From Streptomyces sp. NBC_01716 (GTDB taxonomy: Bacteria; Actinomycetota; Actinomycetes; Streptomycetales; Streptomycetaceae), in NCBI RefSeq assembly GCF_036248275.1, contig NZ_CP109181.1, positions 8,432,001 through 8,496,000 on the forward strand: DNA of 64,000 nt. Reading direction: 5' to 3'. Below, piece after piece: positions 61,866-64,000 of the stretch (position 1 is the first letter of the stretch; the number at the start of each line of letters is the position of its first letter). Below the pieces are notes generated by a model. That model saw nothing but the letters and a program-made list of their open reading frames with translations. It made no database searches and had not been told where the DNA came from. A program made the position numbers and the translations under genes.

Positions 61866-62966
61866 TCAGGGCGCGGACGGTACGGGGCCGGTGGACTCCC
61901 GTACGACCAGGCACGGGCGTCCGTCGAGGACCGGCGGGGGTACGTCCTCGCCGCACCGGACGAGCAGCGTGCGGGCGGCGGCCGCACCGACCCGCTGCAC
62001 CTGCTGGTCCACGGTGGTGAGCCGGGGATGCAGCCAACGGCCGAGCGGCAGGTTGTCGTACCCCACCACCGACACGTCCGCGGGCACCCGCAGCCCGCCG
62101 CGCTGGGCCGTACCGATACCGCAGACGGCCATGGAGTCGTTGGAGAAGACCAGCGCGGTCGGCCGGTCGGGCAGGGCGAGCAGTTCCTCGGTGACCGCGA
62201 CGGCCGCCCGCTCGGTGAAATCGGTGTGCCGGACGGCGGCGGGCCGCAGCCCCGCCCCGGCGAGGGCGTCCTCGAACGCGGCCCGGCGCAGACCGGTGTG
62301 CACCAGATCGGCCGGGCCCGCGATGTACGCGAGGCGCCGGTGGCCGAGCTCCAGCAGGTGCGCGACGGCCTCACGGACACCGGCGTCCTGCTGCCCGAGG
62401 CCGACGCCGGGCACGGGCGAGGCCGGGTCAGGCGCGCCCAGCAGTACGGCGGGCAGCCCGAGGTCGCGCAGCAGCCGTGGGCGGGGGTCGTCCGCCCGCG
62501 CGTCGGTCAGGACCGCGCCGTCGATCCGGCCTTCCGCGGCCAGCCGTTCGTACAGCGCGCTCTCCTGGGCCATGTCGGCGACCAGATGGAGGAGCAGACC
62601 GTAGCCCCGGGGGGCCAGTTCGCCCTCCAGACCGGTGATCAGCTCACTGAAGTGCGGGTCCGCGCCCAGGACATCGGTGGGCCGCCGCACGACGAGCGCG
62701 ATCGTACGGGTGCGCGCACGGCGCAGGGCCGACGCCGACGCGCTCGGCGACCAGCCCAGTTCGGCGGCCGCGTCCAGGACCCGGCGGCGGGTGGCATCCG
62801 AGATCCGGCCGGTGCCGTTGACGGCCTGGGAGACCGCGGCGGTGGAGACCCCGGCCGCGGCGGCCACTGCCTTGATCGTGGGCCGGGCGGCCGGGGCCCC
62901 TGACCCCGGCGACGTGCCCGCGCTGTTCCCCGCGTCCTCAGGACGCTCCTCGATACGTACCTTCAC
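61866..62966 (-). CDS. LacI-family regulator of the sugar operon
   Basis: A 366-residue repressor: HTH IKAVAAAAGVSTAAVSQAVN, hinge region ASASALRRARTRTIALV, and a sugar-binding sensor domain (TALVFSNDSMAVCGIGTAQ). It starts at GTG 62966, overlapping the permease stop, so it is made from the operon it probably controls. Unlike the LacI at 12 kb, no clear palindromic operator was spotted nearby; the operator should lie upstream of the transporter, outside the window. Confidence 0.87.
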   Translation of the reverse strand: MKVRIEERPEDAGNSAGTSPGSGAPAARPTIKAVAAAAGVSTAAVSQAVNGTGRISDATRRRVLDAAAELGWSPSASASALRRARTRTIALVVRRPTDVLGADPHFSELITGLEGELAPRGYGLLLHLVADMAQESALYERLAAEGRIDGAVLTDARADDPRPRLLRDLGLPAVLLGAPDPASPVPGVGLGQQDAGVREAVAHLLELGHRRLAYIAGPADLVHTGLRRAAFEDALAGAGLRPAAVRHTDFTERAAVAVTEELLALPDRPTALVFSNDSMAVCGIGTAQRGGLRVPADVSVVGYDNLPLGRWLHPRLTTVDQQVQRVGAAAARTLLVRCGEDVPPPVLDGRPCLVVRESTGPVPSAP

Positions 62967-63790
62967 ATCTTCACCGCCCCGCTGACGAGAGCCTGCTGCA
63001 TGCGCTTCTGGAGCACGGTGTACACCACCCACACCGGGACCAGCGTCAGTACCGTGCCCGCCGTCAGAATGCCGTAGTCGGTGCCGGTCAGGGACTTCAG
63101 GGTGGGCAGGGCCACCTGTACGGTGCGCTGCTCGGGGTCGGGTCCGATGATGACGAGCGAGTAGAGGTACTCGTTCCAGAAGGTCAGGAAGTTCAGCAGG
63201 AGGATCGTCGCGATCCCCGGCATGCACATCGGCGTGTAGATGTGCCGCAGGACGGCGAAGGTGGACGCGCCGTCCAGGCGTGCCGCCTCCTCCATCTCCT
63301 GCGGGATGGTCCGCATGAACTGCACCAGGATCACGACCGAGAGCGGCATCGCCGTGGCCGGCAGGAACAGCACCATGAACGCCCGGGTGTGGAACAGCCC
63401 GGTCGCGGCGGCGAGCAGGAACGTGGGGAACAGCGCGGCGAACGTCGGGACCAGGAATCCCAGCGAGAACACCCGCTCCACGAACGCGCCGACGCGCCCC
63501 TGGCTCCGCGCGATGGCGAAGGCCGCCGGAATGGCGAGCGCCAGGGTGAGAGCCAGCGCGAGCACCGTGACCAGCGCGGAATTGACGATGGCCGTGCCCA
63601 GATCCGCGGAGGAGAACGCCTCCCTGAAATTGTGCGGGGACAAGGAGGCCGGCAGGGCGAACGGGCTCCCGAAGATCTGGTCGTTCGTCTTGAACGCCGA
63701 GACCAGCAGGTAGTAGAGGGGGACCACCAGCAGTGCCGCGTACAGCCAGGCGAGGATATGGGCCGGCAGCCAGGACCTTCCGAACTTCAT
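62963..63790 (-). CDS. Carbohydrate ABC transporter permease, MalG type
   Basis: A 275-residue permease with six transmembrane segments and the EAA coupling loop EEAARLDGASTFAVLRHIYT. Type I sugar importers of the CUT1 group have this form. It follows the MalF-type permease by 13 bp and its stop overlaps the LacI start. Confidence 0.9.
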   Translation of the reverse strand: MKFGRSWLPAHILAWLYAALLVVPLYYLLVSAFKTNDQIFGSPFALPASLSPHNFREAFSSADLGTAIVNSALVTVLALALTLALAIPAAFAIARSQGRVGAFVERVFSLGFLVPTFAALFPTFLLAAATGLFHTRAFMVLFLPATAMPLSVVILVQFMRTIPQEMEEAARLDGASTFAVLRHIYTPMCMPGIATILLLNFLTFWNEYLYSLVIIGPDPEQRTVQVALPTLKSLTGTDYGILTAGTVLTLVPVWVVYTVLQKRMQQALVSGAVKM

Positions 63791-63803
63791 GGAACCGCTC
63801 CGA

Positions 63804-64000
63804 TCAGTAGTTCTGGCGGAAGACGCGACGGATGGTCAGCAGCCCGGCCAGACCGACCAGGAACAGGACCACACCGACGGTCTGGCTGTAGCCCAGATCG
63901 GCCGCGATGAACGCCTTCTGGTACACAAGGAAGGACAACGTTGTCGACGAGCTTCCCGGACCGCCCTGGGTGAGCAGCAGCACGTTCTGCGCGGAGCCGA
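63804..64000 (-). CDS. Carbohydrate ABC transporter permease, MalF type (C-terminal end only)
   Basis: The last 65 codons are inside the window: NVLLLTQGGPGSSSTTLSFL, VYQKAFIAADLGYSQTVG and a closing helix ending RRVFRQNY. This matches the end of MalF-like CUT1 permeases. The rest, and presumably the binding protein, lie beyond the right edge. Confidence 0.85.
   Translation of the reverse strand, partial: GSAQNVLLLTQGGPGSSSTTLSFLVYQKAFIAADLGYSQTVGVVLFLVGLAGLLTIRRVFRQNY

Noticed and set aside
59571..62903. 1110-residue plus-strand open frame
   Set aside because: Spans the GH5-like and LacI genes on the other strand without any protein-like motif; antisense artefact.

Overview
The window is a very GC-rich actinobacterial chromosome segment, most likely Streptomyces or a close relative. 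The reasons are strong G/C bias at third codon positions, frequent GTG starts, many ATGA/GTGA translational overlaps, and typical streptomycete families: SpoIIE-type PP2C phosphatase, MmyB-like XRE regulators, CGNR protein, furA-katG, and many TetR and LacI regulators. No rRNA, tRNA or CRISPR array was seen. Everything here comes from reading the sequence; no database search was run.

Layout. (1) 1-6.2 kb: a TetR gene cut by the window edge and divergent from an NAD(P)-dependent reductase, a second TetR with a palindromic operator, a membrane PP2C phosphatase, an SRPBCC protein and a YdeP-like molybdopterin oxidoreductase. (2) 6.2-17.3 kb: a catabolic island bounded by a decayed IS5-type element and a defective IS481-type element. 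It holds a dcu/prpD operon and a polar amino acid ABC transporter-FAD amine oxidase-RidA operon. A LacI repressor divides the two, and three copies of one operator sequence tie them together. Two decayed lacI fragments and a MITE lie between. (3) 17.3-24.3 kb: an alpha/beta hydrolase, a CGNR regulator, a deletion scar left from a regulator/SDR pair, an AlkA-like glycosylase, an SDR, and furA-katG. (4) 24.38-30.70 kb: a complete Tn3-family transposon with 46-bp terminal repeats and a 5-bp target duplication, carrying an AraC/SDR passenger pair. (5) 30.7-45.4 kb: the most interesting locus. It has a metallophore-type importer (lipoprotein, two FecCD-like permeases, ATPase), a 44-residue putative RiPP precursor, a leader-binding/cyclodehydratase partner protein, an S15-like hydrolase, a YcaO cyclodehydratase, a SagB-like dehydrogenase and a pair of CydDC-like ABC exporters. 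Near-consensus Zur boxes precede both the importer and the precursor. (6) 45.4-55.4 kb: regulator/SDR pair, TetR, SMP-30 lipoprotein, Baeyer-Villiger-type monooxygenase, and a decaying catabolic patch (frameshifted cyclodeaminase, truncated aldolase, cupin-monooxygenase chimera). (7) 55.4-64 kb: etfBA, then a sugar-utilisation operon on the minus strand (ABC permeases, LacI, GH5-like and GH3 glycosidases).

How the genes may work together. Region 5 reads as a self-contained metal-scavenging system. Zinc starvation would release Zur, a small peptide would be made and converted to an azoline/azole product by YcaO plus SagB, exported by the ABC pair, and the metal complex re-imported by the FecCD-type transporter. 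That is inference from gene content and operator sequences; neither product nor metal is proven. In region 2 an amino acid or N-substituted amino acid would be imported, oxidised to an imine, hydrolysed with RidA help, and the carbon skeleton handled by the PrpD-like enzyme and C4-dicarboxylate carrier. Region 7 would import and hydrolyse a plant-derived oligosaccharide.
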